This document shows, in pieces, positions 63,344 through 64,000 of a DNA stretch of 64,000 nucleotides; position 1 is the first letter of the stretch, and each line of letters starts with the position of its first letter. The notes beneath the pieces were generated by a model. That model saw only the letters and a program-made list of their open reading frames with translations. It did no database searches and had not been told where the DNA came from. Where the stretch lies: assembly GCF_023721415.1 (NCBI RefSeq), contig NZ_JAMQVC010000001.1, forward strand, positions 496,001 to 560,000. The letters run 5' to 3'. Made by a program: the position numbers and the translations under genes. Origin of the DNA: Galbibacter mesophilus. Lineage in GTDB: Bacteria; Bacteroidota; Bacteroidia; Flavobacteriales; Flavobacteriaceae.

Positions 63344-64000
63344 ATGTTTAGTAAAAAACCACTTACTATAGATGAGCAAATAAACCAACTTCAAAAAAGA
63401 GGGTTGCATATTCCCAATAAATCATTTGCCTCTAAATATTTGTCCAATATCAGTTATTATCGTCTAGGAGAATACTGGTATGTAATGCAAAAGGATAAAG
63501 TGACCCATATCTTTAAGCCTAATAGCAGGTTTGAAAATGTAATAGCTCTTTATAACTTCGATGCAGAGCTAAGACTCTTGTTATTTGATATCATAGAGAA
63601 GATTGAAATTAGCCTAAGGACAAAATTAATCTATCACTTATCACACGAATTAGATCCATGGTGGTTTCAAAATTTTGATCTATTTGCAGATGGCATGGCT
63701 TTGGTTAAAACTTTAGCCAATCTGGAACAAGAACTTTCCAGATCTAAAGATGTTACCATAAAAAATCATTTTAAAAACCATAAGGATGATAAACGGTTTC
63801 CTCCAGCTTGGAAGTCATTAGAACAAACTAGCTTTGGGGCTTTATCAAAATTGTATGGCAATCTAAAACCAACGGTAAAGTCAAAAGACATTATTGCTAT
63901 AGAATTTGGAGCAGTAAACCATACTTATTTACCTAGTTGGCTACAGTCTATTGCACAAATCCGTAACTATTGTGCCCATCATTCCAGATTATGGAACAGA
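63344..64000 (+). CDS. Abi_2/AbiF-family HEPN protein (C-terminus outside window)
   Basis: An open frame of 219 codons runs off the right edge. It starts MFSKKPLTIDEQINQLQKRGLHIPNKSFASKYLSNISYYRLGEYWY, the typical beginning of the Abi_2 family (AbiD/AbiF abortive-infection proteins). It continues with LYNFDAELRLLLFDIIEKIEISLRTKLIYHLS and ends with LPSWLQSIAQIRNYCAHHSRLWNR, which holds the HEPN RNase motif R-N-x(3)-H (RNYCAH). Known relatives are HEPN RNases that stop phage growth by cutting RNA. It lies beside a type I restriction system and has its own promoter and hairpin RNA upstream, as in toxin-antitoxin-like units. Confidence 0.92.
   Translation, partial: MFSKKPLTIDEQINQLQKRGLHIPNKSFASKYLSNISYYRLGEYWYVMQKDKVTHIFKPNSRFENVIALYNFDAELRLLLFDIIEKIEISLRTKLIYHLSHELDPWWFQNFDLFADGMALVKTLANLEQELSRSKDVTIKNHFKNHKDDKRFPPAWKSLEQTSFGALSKLYGNLKPTVKSKDIIAIEFGAVNHTYLPSWLQSIAQIRNYCAHHSRLWNR

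Overview
The window looks like a low-GC chromosome segment from a marine member of the Flavobacteriaceae (Bacteroidota). The evidence is SusC/SusD outer-membrane pairs, a hybrid two-component sensor/AraC regulator, C-terminal type IX secretion (T9SS) sorting domains, many lipoproteins, and -7 promoter boxes of the Bacteroidota form TAnnTTTG.

Layout. (1) 1-17335, core genome: a truncated DUF4369-like protein, a phosphodiester glycosidase, two paralogous small membrane proteins, atpC and atpD separated by a GIY-YIG cassette, a LuxE-like protein, serS, an HTTM membrane protein with ribF, a secreted metalloprotease with a lipoprotein, pth, rplY, prs and tRNA-Leu(CAA). (2) 17361-18812: a tyrosine recombinase of the CTnDOT integrase type next to the tRNA gene, which suggests that a tRNA-integrated island begins here. 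(3) 19257-53498: a large polysaccharide utilisation locus (PUL). It holds a SusC/SusD pair, three S1 sulfatases, two five-bladed-propeller (GH43-like) proteins, a GH2 enzyme, two clan GH-A-like enzymes, an aldose epimerase, a PQQ sugar dehydrogenase with its cytochrome c, a planctomycete-like DUF1553/DUF1501/cytochrome-LRR cassette, and a hybrid two-component regulator. Together these suggest uptake and desulfation of a sulfated, probably galactose-containing algal glycan. (4) 53500-64000, accessory and defence island: an array of four dyads spaced 42-43 bp apart, a RadC-like protein and SSB, a structured GC-richer non-coding stretch, an operon of one HEPN fusion protein plus three small paralogues of its C-terminal domain, an XRE regulator, a type I restriction-modification locus (hsdM, an expressed hsdS, an inverted hsdS lacking an ATG, and a recombinase), and at the right edge an abiF-type HEPN gene preceded by its own promoter and a hairpin RNA.

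The strongest candidates for unusual biology are the abiF gene with its small RNA (63159-64000), the four-gene HEPN/satellite operon (55478-57759), the invertible hsdS locus (59825-63151) and the phased dyad array (53591-53734). All calls come from reading the sequence; no database search was possible.
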